Part shown: piece by piece, positions 15,635-23,063 of the stretch
Position numbering within the stretch: position 1 is the stretch's first letter
Layout: the number at the start of each line of letters is the position of its first letter
Notes under the pieces: generated by a model
What the model was told of the DNA's origin: nothing
Seen by the model: the letters and a program-made list of their open reading frames with translations, nothing else
Database searches by the model: none
Source: Parabacteroides sp. AM08-6
GTDB taxonomy: Bacteria > Bacteroidota > Bacteroidia > Bacteroidales > Tannerellaceae
DNA: 49,479 nt
Assembly: GCF_003473295.1 (NCBI RefSeq)
Contig: NZ_QRMP01000026.1
Span: 6,427-55,905, forward strand
Reading direction: 5' to 3'
Position numbers and translations under genes: made by a program

Positions 15635-18148
15635 TTAAGTTGTTGATGATTGGGGATTACGTTTGCTTTCGGCAAGCCGTTTGATAGCCAGTTCAAGGTT
15701 GCCGCCCAGCTTCTCGGCGAGGGCGAACAGTTCCATTTTCTCGCTTTCCTCTGTCGTGTACGTGTAGTATTCTTCCAACGAAACTTCTGTGGCATATACC
15801 GCCGACTGCGTGCCGCCCAGCGAGAAGAAAACTTCCTTGTACTTCCGTCCGGGGTGGTTCGCCATGTTGATAGACAATATCTGCGAACGTTCCTTGTCGG
15901 TCAGTCCGAGCAGATTTTGTATGCTGTCGAACTTGTTAAGATATTTTCTTTGGTCTAACAGGATTTTGCAGTCCGAGTTATTGATGATACTTTCTTTCAC
16001 GATAGGGGAAGAAATAATATCTTCCACTTCCTGCGTTACCACAATCGCTTCCCCGAAATACTTCCTGACGGTTTTGTACAAATATTTTATGTAGTCCGCC
16101 ATGTTCGCCGATGCAATCGCTTTCCACGCTTCCTCAATTAGTATTAACTTCCTTATTCCCTTTAACTTGCGCATCTTGTTGATGAACGCTTCCATGATGA
16201 TGATAGTCGTTATCGGGAATAAAATCTTGTGGTCTTTGATGTTGTCCAACTCAAAGACAATGAAGCGTTTATGCAGCAAATCCAGCTCCTTGTCAGAGTT
16301 CAGCAGGTAGTCGTATTCACCGCCACGATAGTACGGTTCAAGCACGTTCAGGAAATTGTCAATGTCAAAATCCTTTTCCCTGACGTTCTTCTGTTCAAGC
16401 TGTCGGCGGTAATCATCCCGCACAAATTCGTAGAACGTGTTGAAGCAGGGCGTTACCGACCTGTCGCCCGTGATACGTTCAATATAGGCACTCACGGCGT
16501 TTGACAACGCCACTTCTTCCGACCGCTTGGGGGCTTCATCGTCCCGCTTCCATAAAGTAAGGATAAGCGTCTTGATACTCTCTTTCTTCTCGATGTCAAA
16601 TACCCCGTCCTCGACATAGAACGGGTTGAACGCTATCGGGTTCTCGTTGGAGTACGTGAAATAAATCCCGTCCTCGCCGTGCGTGCGGTTGTGGATAAGC
16701 TGGGACAGCCCCAAATAGCTGTTACCCGTATCTACCAGCAGCACGTGCGCACCCTGCTCGTAATACTGACGCACCATGTGGTTGGTGAAGAAAGACTTTC
16801 CCGACCCGCTCGGCCCAAGTATGAACTTGTTGCGGTTGGTCGTGATGCCTTTCTTCATGGGCAGGTCTGAAATATCAATGTGCAACGGTCGCCCGCTTAC
16901 CCTATCCACCATTTTGATACCGAACGGGGAAAGCGAACTCTTGTAGTTCGTTTCTTCCACGAACAGGCAGAGAGCCTGCCCCAAGAACGTGTAGAAACTT
17001 TCCTCTGCCGGGAAGTCGGATTCGTTGCCGGGTATGCCCGCCCAAAAGAGCGTGGGCGTGTCGGTGGTGTTGTGCCGGGGCTTGCACTCCATTAGCGCAA
17101 GCTGGCTTCCCACATCGTTGCGTATGCGTTTGAGTTCTTCCCGGTCGTCACTCCATGCCATGACGTTGCAGTGGCAGCGTACCGATACAAGCCCCTTGCT
17201 GTGGGCTTCGTTCAGGTACTCGTCTATCCACTCCTTGTTCACTTGGTTGGCACGGGAATAACGGGAGAGCGATTGCATATTCCTTGCGGTCTGCTCGAAG
17301 TTCTTCAGGTTTTCGGAGTGGTCGTCTATGAAGATGAACTGGTTATAGACGTGGTTACACGACAACAGCACGCCCACCGGGGCGGCGAATGACAGTCGGC
17401 AGTCGCTCCGGTCGGTGGACAGCTTCTCAAATCGGCAGTCCGTCCCGACCTTGCCCGGCAAATCTTCCACGTCCGAAAGCGTGTGCAGGCACAGTATGTC
17501 GTCCCCGACACGCATTTCTTCCGGGTACAGCCCGATGTCTTTCAGGCAGGTGGTATCTGTCTGCGAGAGCGAGAAGTATTTCTCGATGATGCCCGCCTTT
17601 CCGTCCTGCCCGGTGATTTCCGATGCCGCCAGCCGGGTAAGGGTGACAAACCCGCTGTCGTTCATGATGCGCTCAAACTGCCCGACCGCCTCGATGAACT
17701 TTGCCGCCGCTTCCTTGTCGGCTATCTCCTGCGGGACAATCCTGCCCCGGCAGAGGGTGGAGAAGTCGCTCTGTCGGCGGCTTCTCTCCCTTGTCGTCTT
17801 TGTCAGGAACAGGTAGCAGTAATGGTTCAGGAACGGGCGTTCATTGAAGTGCCGTTCAAAGGAGCGGCTTAAAAAACTAAGTTCGTCCCTTTCGGTGTCG
17901 GGCTGGTAGTTCTCCTTGATGAAGAAGTCCTGCTTGTGTACTATGGAGTAGTCGGGCAGCACCTTGATTGCCTTGTACCACGCCGAATGTATGGCTTCGT
18001 ACTCGGCACTGGTAACGGTGAACAGTTCGGGCAGTTCCACCCTGAAAGCCACCGTTATGTCGGCATCCTTTGAAATGATGCAGCCGTTCTCCACCGCCAA
18101 AAGGGGAAATTTCCTTTCCAGCGTGGTAGCCTTTAATGTATTCCTCAT
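15635..18148 (-). CDS. traG: TraG, VirB4-type conjugation ATPase
   Basis: 837 residues from the ATG at 18148 (MRNTLKATTLERKFPLL), which overlaps the traF stop by 4 bp. The longer upstream frame runs antisense-free through traF and is an artefact. Walker A is LGPSGSGKSFF at about residue 445 and Walker B LILIEEAWKAI at about 670. It powers assembly and substrate passage in the type IV secretion system. It is the largest and most conserved gene in the transfer operon. Confidence 0.95.
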   Translation of the reverse strand: MRNTLKATTLERKFPLLAVENGCIISKDADITVAFRVELPELFTVTSAEYEAIHSAWYKAIKVLPDYSIVHKQDFFIKENYQPDTERDELSFLSRSFERHFNERPFLNHYCYLFLTKTTRERSRRQSDFSTLCRGRIVPQEIADKEAAAKFIEAVGQFERIMNDSGFVTLTRLAASEITGQDGKAGIIEKYFSLSQTDTTCLKDIGLYPEEMRVGDDILCLHTLSDVEDLPGKVGTDCRFEKLSTDRSDCRLSFAAPVGVLLSCNHVYNQFIFIDDHSENLKNFEQTARNMQSLSRYSRANQVNKEWIDEYLNEAHSKGLVSVRCHCNVMAWSDDREELKRIRNDVGSQLALMECKPRHNTTDTPTLFWAGIPGNESDFPAEESFYTFLGQALCLFVEETNYKSSLSPFGIKMVDRVSGRPLHIDISDLPMKKGITTNRNKFILGPSGSGKSFFTNHMVRQYYEQGAHVLLVDTGNSYLGLSQLIHNRTHGEDGIYFTYSNENPIAFNPFYVEDGVFDIEKKESIKTLILTLWKRDDEAPKRSEEVALSNAVSAYIERITGDRSVTPCFNTFYEFVRDDYRRQLEQKNVREKDFDIDNFLNVLEPYYRGGEYDYLLNSDKELDLLHKRFIVFELDNIKDHKILFPITTIIIMEAFINKMRKLKGIRKLILIEEAWKAIASANMADYIKYLYKTVRKYFGEAIVVTQEVEDIISSPIVKESIINNSDCKILLDQRKYLNKFDSIQNLLGLTDKERSQILSINMANHPGRKYKEVFFSLGGTQSAVYATEVSLEEYYTYTTEESEKMELFALAEKLGGNLELAIKRLAESKRNPQSSTT

Positions 18149-18480
18149 GTTCTTTCTTCCTTTCTTCTTTTGTAGTTGAACAGCCGGGGTATCGCCTTTC
18201 GGCTGATAATGAAGCGTGGGTGTCTTTTGCGTGCGGCTGCTTTCATCAGCCCGTGCGTGCCGTACCGTGCGTTGAGCCGGAACGTCTGCCACACGAGCAG
18301 CAGCGAAGCCGACACGATGAAACCGATACATAGCCACTGATTCACGCCTGCCATGAACAGGACGATGAACACTACGAAGACGGCGAGCAAGCCGCCGCAA
18401 AAGATAAAGAGGTACTGGCTTTTCAGTCCCTTGAACTCCACCGGCTTCCCGATACCCCTGTTTACCGGATATTCAGACAT
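18145..18480 (-). CDS. traF: TraF, DUF4133 inner-membrane protein (VirB3-like)
   Basis: 111 residues from the ATG at 18480 (MSEYPVNRGIGKPVEFKG), the family start; the longer frame overlaps into the traE end. Two adjacent transmembrane helices lie at about residues 27-70 (YLFIFCGGLLAVFVVFIVLF and WLCIGFIVSASLLLVW). DUF4133 proteins fill the VirB3-like place. It couples to traG by an ATGA overlap. Confidence 0.9.
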   Translation of the reverse strand: MSEYPVNRGIGKPVEFKGLKSQYLFIFCGGLLAVFVVFIVLFMAGVNQWLCIGFIVSASLLLVWQTFRLNARYGTHGLMKAAARKRHPRFIISRKAIPRLFNYKRRKEERT

Positions 18481-18490
18481 AGCCGCCGTT

Positions 18491-18787
18491 TTAGAGGAAG
18501 AACGAACGCAGGATAGTGGCGGCGACAATCAGGAAGATACACGCCCCGAACCAACTGGCGGCGGTCTTTGAGGTGTCGGGGTCGCCGCTTGAAAACTTGT
18601 TATACACTTTTACCCCGCCAATCAAGCCGCAGACCGCCCCGATTGCGTACACTAATTTTGTTCCGGGGTCGAAATACCCGGTTATCATGTTCGTGGCTTC
18701 GGTGATGCCCGCCTGCCCGTTGCCTTGTGCGTAGGCACTTACCGCAGCGGCAAGGATAGCCGCCGACAAGAAGATTTTCTTTCTCAT
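18491..18787 (-). CDS. traE: TraE, DUF4134 membrane protein (VirB2-like)
   Basis: 98 residues, N-terminal signal-like segment (MRKKIFLSAAILAAAVSAYA) and two hydrophobic helices separated by a short basic loop, the layout of VirB2-type pilin subunits. DUF4134 is the TraE family. It starts 170 bp after the traD-like gene and that gap holds one of the four leader motifs (18847-18867). Confidence 0.85.
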   Translation of the reverse strand: MRKKIFLSAAILAAAVSAYAQGNGQAGITEATNMITGYFDPGTKLVYAIGAVCGLIGGVKVYNKFSSGDPDTSKTAASWFGACIFLIVAATILRSFFL

Positions 18788-18846
18788 TGTGATTTGTTTT
18801 TAATGCCGGGCGGCGGGTGGGAAGTCCGCCTTTCCCGGCTGGTGAA

Positions 18847-18867
18847 TAATTTGAAATTTTAGTGGTC
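18847..18867 (-). repeat. Leader motif copy upstream of traE
   Basis: Minus strand: GACCACTAAAATTTCAAATT, 60-80 bp upstream of traE. One variant base pair and one extra A compared with the traN copy. Confidence 0.55.
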
Positions 18868-18956
18868 GGGAACACTCCCGTTTGTCTGTTTGGTTTTCAG
18901 GTTGCCAATCAACCGTAATCACGTTGTTTCATGGTGTCAGGTTATACATTATTATA

Positions 18957-19619
18957 TTATAGGAAGTCGTTCATGTCGAACGCTTCGTGTTCCTTGCTTG
19001 TATTGCCAACTTCGGCAGGGACGGCAGCCGCAGCCAGTTCCGCTTCGTTGCGTCCCAGCAGTTCCGCCACCTTTGCCAGCCCGCCGTTGATGTTCTCCAC
19101 CACCGCATCGTAGAGGTTCGTTCCCTCAATCCTTTCCAGCGTCCCGGCGGCTTGCCACTGTTCCGCTTCGGTGGGGTTGTCGGCGTTCGCCGTGCGTACC
19201 GCTTCGCCCAGTTCATCGAAGCTCACGCCCGTAGCCCGCCCGGTATCATCGTCACCGTCCATGTACCCGGCTATTTCCTCGTCCTCGTAGTCGGGTTCGT
19301 CATTCTCGTAACCGGGTGTTTCATCCGCTCCGGGGGCTGCTTCCGAAATGTTTTCTTCCGGCTGTCCGGCAGCCTGCGGCGCAAAAATAGCATCATTTTC
19401 AGCCGCTTGCGGGAGGTGTCCCGATTTGTCCTGCGCTGTCTGAAATTGTCCGCCCTTGTATCGGCTTTCTCCTATCAGCGTGTAACCTGAAACCCCGTTT
19501 CGTGGAAGCGGCGCATCATCCGTTTTGCCCGGTGATGTCTGGCTGTCCGTGTAGCGATACCACAACCACAGGGCGATATAGTACACCGCCAGTCCGGTAA
19601 GTATGAAATAGACTGCCAT
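18957..19619 (-). CDS. TraD-position membrane-anchored protein
   Basis: 220 residues with an N-terminal transmembrane segment (VYFILTGLAVYYIALWLWY) and a long, acidic, low-complexity cytoplasmic region, ending in a helical Asn/Ala-rich part. It occupies the place of the early tra gene between the DUF3408 gene and traE. The 19417-19451 pair of 15-bp motifs lies inside it. I do not assign an enzymatic role. Confidence 0.7.
   Translation of the reverse strand: MAVYFILTGLAVYYIALWLWYRYTDSQTSPGKTDDAPLPRNGVSGYTLIGESRYKGGQFQTAQDKSGHLPQAAENDAIFAPQAAGQPEENISEAAPGADETPGYENDEPDYEDEEIAGYMDGDDDTGRATGVSFDELGEAVRTANADNPTEAEQWQAAGTLERIEGTNLYDAVVENINGGLAKVAELLGRNEAELAAAAVPAEVGNTSKEHEAFDMNDFL
19417..19451 (+). 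promoter_or_regulatory. Paired 15-bp motif inside the traD-like gene
   Basis: TGTCCCGATTTGTCC at 19417 and TGTCTGAAATTGTCC at 19437 start exactly 20 bp apart. The first 24 nt (19417-19440) equal 21085-21108. See the other pairs at 21085 and 26654. Confidence 0.5.
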
Positions 19620-19621
19620 AG

Positions 19622-20050
19622 CTAAAAGGGTTTTTGGAAGTGGCTTTCGTACAGAGCGTTTATCTCGTCTTGGTATTGCTCAAAGTGGCGCAGCAGAATG
19701 TTTTCCACGTAGCTGCTTACCGTCACCTTTCGCCCGCCTATCACCGTCACGATACGCATCAGCTTCTCGTGCGTGGTGCGGCTTACATACAAGGGCTGTC
19801 GGTCTGCCAGTTCCACTTTCTGAAAGTAGGTTTCTCGGTAGTCACCCGAACCGCCCTTGCGCTTGCGGGGTGTCGTTTTCTCCACCCGCACCGTTTCCGT
19901 CTGCCGTCCCTCTTGGGCAGTTCCCGTTTCGCCGCCGGGCTGCGGTGCATCATCCGGCTGGCTTTCCCGCTTGGCGGGTACGCCCTGCGAGATAAGTTCT
20001 TTCATGAAATCCTCGTCTATCTTCGGCATCCCGCCGCTTTGCTTTGCCAT
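19622..20050 (-). CDS. DUF3408 family protein of the transfer operon
   Basis: 142 residues with a disordered, charged N-terminal half and a C-terminal domain with YVSRTTHEKLMRIVTVIG and VSSYVENILLRHFEQY. It is the second gene of the operon, directly after the ParA-like gene (start 1 bp upstream of the parA stop). The family is thought to bind DNA; here it may act with ParA. The shorter relative at 1822 contains only the conserved core. Confidence 0.8.
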   Translation of the reverse strand: MAKQSGGMPKIDEDFMKELISQGVPAKRESQPDDAPQPGGETGTAQEGRQTETVRVEKTTPRKRKGGSGDYRETYFQKVELADRQPLYVSRTTHEKLMRIVTVIGGRKVTVSSYVENILLRHFEQYQDEINALYESHFQKPF

Positions 20051-20051
20051 A

Positions 20052-20819
20052 TCATTGTAATTTGATGTAGTACACTATTTCGGTTATCAGTTCTTCCAAG
20101 TTGCTTCCCCTTACCAGCGGGCGGCTGGCGGGAAAGAGCGTGGAGCGGAACACCGCCTTTTTATCCGCCACCAGTTCCTTTTTGTAGCGTTTGGTGTCGG
20201 GGATAAAGGTTCTCATCAGCGGCAGTTCCAGTTCCTTAATGGTTTTGTCATAGGCAGTGTAAAGGTCTGTTTTCTCCCGACCGTCCACCATGTTCCAAAA
20301 GAGGTACAGCCCGGCAAGTCGGCAGGCTTCATTCTTCACTAATAGCTTTTGGATAGCCATTGCGAACGACAGGCTGCTTTCCAGCACCACCTTGTCGGCT
20401 GAAATGGGGGTGAAGATGTAGTCCATGCCCGCAAGGGAGTTTATCACGCCCTCGCTGTTCACCGTGCCGGGCAGGTCGAAAAAGACAATATCCGGCACGT
20501 GTCCGGCGGCTATATACCCGTCAGCCGTTGCAATCGCCTTTTCAGGTGAACTGCACAATACCGGGTAGGCTTTCTTTCCCAGCTGGGTAAACTGTTCATA
20601 CGCCATGCGCTTGTAATCTTCATCCGCCCCGACCTGCTCGGCATCCCGCTTGCGCATCCCGGCAATGGAGTGTTGCGGGTAGTCGCAATCGACCACCGCC
20701 ACATCGTAACCTTTGAGGTAATAGAGGTAGCTCGCCGCCAGCACGGTAAAGGTGGTTTTGCCGACCCCGCCCTTTTGGGTGGAAAAGGCGACATAAAGGG
20801 GTGTTTTCTCGTTTTCCAT
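20052..20819 (-). CDS. traA: TraA, ParA-type partition ATPase
   Basis: 255 residues from the ATG at 20819 (MENEKTPLYVAFSTQKGGVG). The deviant Walker A motif KGGVGKTTF lies at residues 15-23. Later motifs VVDCDYPQHS and VFFDLPGTV fit the ParA/MinD family. The first gene of the transfer operon, preceded by the TTTCAATCTTG repeat cluster. No ParB homologue is seen next to it, so its partner may be the DUF3408 protein or the repeats themselves. Confidence 0.9.
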   Translation of the reverse strand: MENEKTPLYVAFSTQKGGVGKTTFTVLAASYLYYLKGYDVAVVDCDYPQHSIAGMRKRDAEQVGADEDYKRMAYEQFTQLGKKAYPVLCSSPEKAIATADGYIAAGHVPDIVFFDLPGTVNSEGVINSLAGMDYIFTPISADKVVLESSLSFAMAIQKLLVKNEACRLAGLYLFWNMVDGREKTDLYTAYDKTIKELELPLMRTFIPDTKRYKKELVADKKAVFRSTLFPASRPLVRGSNLEELITEIVYYIKLQ

Positions 20820-20824
20820 ATTTC

Positions 20825-21039
20825 TTTCAATCTTGGTTTGTTTATTTCTTTCAATCAATCTTTCATTCTATCAACCTTTCAATCTTGAAATATTGAAAGA
20901 CTGTTTTATTTCAATCTTGTTTTCTTGTTTTCATTCTTTCTTGGAATATTGAAATCCTGCAATCCTGCTTTCTTGAAATCATGTTTTCAATCATTCTTTC
21001 CTGATTGGAATATTTCTTTCAATCTTGCTTTCAATCTTG
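20825..21039. repeat. TTTCAATCTTG repeat cluster upstream of the tra operon
   Basis: Exact copies of TTTCAATCTTG start at 20825, 20877, 20909, 21017 and 21029. Degenerate copies such as TTTCAATCAAT, TTTCATTCTAT and TTTCAATCATT lie between them. In the transcribed direction the unit is CAAGATTGAAA. It could be a centromere-like site for ParA, an operator array or a special leader RNA. Confidence 0.7.
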
Positions 21040-21084
21040 AAATCCGATGCAAAAAAAAGGAGAAAAAACGTCCCCTGAAAACCT

Positions 21085-21119
21085 TGTCCCGATTTGTCCT
21101 GCGCTGTCCCGATTTGTCC
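21085..21119 (+). promoter_or_regulatory. Paired 15-bp motif between tra and mob operons
   Basis: TGTCCCGATTTGTCC occurs at 21085-21099 and again at 21105-21119, start to start 20 bp. The pair lies between the divergent tra and mob transcription units. The -7-like TTACTTTG at about 21156-21163 lies 37 bp further. Confidence 0.55.
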
Positions 21120-21278
21120 ACCAACTACCTATTTTACAGCATTATAAATCACCGTTACTTTGCAGCGGAGTAACGAACCGCAGGAGGCGGGGTGTAAAAC
21201 CGGGCTGGTGAACGACCGGGCTTGCCGCTTCACGCTAACCCCAATCCGTCACGGACGGATTTCGATTTTCGTCAGAAA

Positions 21279-21372
21279 ATAGCAAGGTGTGTTCTATGGC
21301 ACATAGAACCGTTTTCCGTGCCTGAAAACGCCTTGCCCCTTGCGGGGGTAAAAAATCACTCCGAAGTCGTAA
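21279..21372 (+). other. Candidate oriT of the conjugative element
   Basis: Directly upstream of mobA. Blocks AGCAAGGTGTGTT, CGCCTTGCC and ACTCCGAAGTCGTAA; inverted repeats GCAAGG/CCTTGC, GTTCTATG-GCA-CATAGAAC and CCCC-TTGC-GGGG. The left element has the same block order and hairpin plan with different inner bases, suggesting conserved structure. A further palindrome, AATCCGTC-ACG-GACGGATT, lies at 21243-21261. Confidence 0.7.
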
Positions 21373-21391
21373 TTTTTTAATTCAAAGAAGT

Positions 21392-21814
21392 ATGGAAACA
21401 AGGAAACCCAACAAGGGCGGTCGTCCCGCCCTCGCAGACCCGGCGAAGCACCGCCATGTCCTTTACCTGAACGACCGGGAGAACGCCCGCTTCCTCTCGC
21501 AGTGGGAGCAGTCGGGTGTCACGAGCAAGTCCCGTTTCATCGCCGCCCGGCTGTTCGGCGAGCCGTTCCGGGTGGTAAAAGTGGACAAGTCGGCGGTCGA
21601 GTATTGCGCCCGGCTGACTGAATTTTACGCCCAGTTCCGGGCGGTAGCGGTCAATTACAACCAAGTTGTAAAGGCGTTGCACGGCAATTTTTCCGAGAAA
21701 AAGGCACTGGCTTTTCTCTATAAACTGGAGAAAGCGACCACCGAACTGGCTATGTTGAACCGTCAGGTTATCGACCTGACAAACGAGTGCAGGGAACTAT
21801 GGTTGCCAAAATAA
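21392..21814 (+). CDS. mobA: MobA, oriT-binding relaxosome protein
   Basis: 140 residues. Basic N-terminus (ETRKPNKGGRP), ribbon-helix-helix-like DNA-binding part and the C-terminal helix of the family. It assists the relaxase MobB at oriT. It overlaps mobB by 16 bp. The left-element copy at 882 is a divergent homologue without a relaxase partner. Confidence 0.85.
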   Translation: METRKPNKGGRPALADPAKHRHVLYLNDRENARFLSQWEQSGVTSKSRFIAARLFGEPFRVVKVDKSAVEYCARLTEFYAQFRAVAVNYNQVVKALHGNFSEKKALAFLYKLEKATTELAMLNRQVIDLTNECRELWLPK

Positions 21815-23046
21815 GCACGGGCGGCAATATGTTCGGCGCACTGGCTTACAACCAAAACAAGGTGGACAGCGAAGAAGCAAAGGTGCTTTTCTCCAACCGG
21901 ATGCTGTTAAGCGAGGACGGGAATTTCTCTATCGGCGAGTGTATGCGCAGCTTTGAGATGCAGATGCCCGTCCAGCTATCCACCAAGAAGCCGATACTTC
22001 ATATTTCCATAAACCCGCACCCGGAAGACGTGCTGACCGACCAGCAGCTTTCCGACATTGCCAAAGAGTATATGCGGAAGTTGGGCTATGGCGACCAGCC
22101 TTATTTGGTTTACAAGCATACCGACATCGACCGCCACCATATCCACATCGTTGGCTTGCGGGTGGACGAGAACGGCAAACCGCTGAATGACAGGTTCGAG
22201 CATCGGCGCAGCAAGCAAATCACCCGTGAACTGGAAAAGAAATACGGGCTGCACCCGGCAGAGCGAAAGGAGCGTGCCGAACGCCCGGAACTTAAAAAGG
22301 TGGACTATGCCGCCGGGGACGTGAAGCACCAAATCGGCAATACCGTGAAAGCGGCTTGCTACGGCTACCGCTTCCAGTCGTTCGGGGAGTACAAGGCTTT
22401 GCTTGCCGCTTACAACGTGTGCGCCGAGGAAGTCAAGGGTGAGATAAACGGCAAACCCTATCAGGGCATAGTCTATTCCGCCATGAACGACAAGGGCGAA
22501 AAGACAGGCAACCCGGTAAAGGCTTCCCGCATCGGCAAGTCGGTGGGTTATGAAGCGGTGCAGCGCAGAATGGAGAAATCGGGCGAAGTAATCAGGAATG
22601 GAAAGCTGAAAGAGCGCACCCGGAAAATTGTCGCCGCCACCATGCAGACCGCCCGCAGCCGCAAGGAACTGGAACAGCAGCTAAGGAAGCAGGGTATTGA
22701 CGTGGTATTCCGTCAGAACGACAGCGGGCGCATCTATGGCGTTACGTTCATCGACCATGACAGCCGGGTGGTGCTGAACGGTTCACGCTTGGGAAAGGAG
22801 TATTCGGCGAACGTGTTCAACGAACTGTATTCCGATGAAAGAAAAACGGATATACGGCAGGAACAATCCACGCATCAGGAACAGCCGAACTTCATATCGA
22901 AAGCCGACATCGTTTCGGGCGTGGCTTCCTTAGTAAGTGCGTTCGGTGGATTGTTAGGCGGCGGTGCATCAGGCGGTGACGAGCCGCAAGACATAGCCCG
23001 CCAAAAGAGAAAGAAGAAAAAGAAGCGCACAAGGCGCATCGACTAA
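21799..23046 (+). CDS. mobB: MobB, MOBP-type relaxase
   Basis: 415 residues from the ATG at 21799 (MVAKISTGGNMFGALAYNQ); the GTG further upstream has no family support. The HUH metal-binding motif HTDIDRHHIHIV is at residues 107-118. It nicks one strand at oriT and stays bound through a tyrosine in the N-terminal domain. The C-terminal region is basic and ends in a Lys/Arg-rich tail (KRKKKKKRTRRID). It is followed 17 bp later by the coupling protein gene. Confidence 0.95.
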   Translation: MVAKISTGGNMFGALAYNQNKVDSEEAKVLFSNRMLLSEDGNFSIGECMRSFEMQMPVQLSTKKPILHISINPHPEDVLTDQQLSDIAKEYMRKLGYGDQPYLVYKHTDIDRHHIHIVGLRVDENGKPLNDRFEHRRSKQITRELEKKYGLHPAERKERAERPELKKVDYAAGDVKHQIGNTVKAACYGYRFQSFGEYKALLAAYNVCAEEVKGEINGKPYQGIVYSAMNDKGEKTGNPVKASRIGKSVGYEAVQRRMEKSGEVIRNGKLKERTRKIVAATMQTARSRKELEQQLRKQGIDVVFRQNDSGRIYGVTFIDHDSRVVLNGSRLGKEYSANVFNELYSDERKTDIRQEQSTHQEQPNFISKADIVSGVASLVSAFGGLLGGGASGGDEPQDIARQKRKKKKKRTRRID

Positions 23047-23063
23047 CTTAAAAACATACAATT

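Noticed and set aside
15635..18400. TraG starting at 18400
   Set aside because: The first 84 residues run through the traF gene in another frame and are Arg-rich without homology; the ATG at 18148 overlaps the traF stop in the usual way.
20820..21060. CRISPR array in the TTTCAATCTTG repeat region
   Set aside because: Units are short (11 bp), unevenly spaced and degenerate, with no uniform spacers and no cas genes nearby.
21787..21801. GTG start of mobB
   Set aside because: The ATG at 21799 begins the conserved MVAKI sequence of the family.
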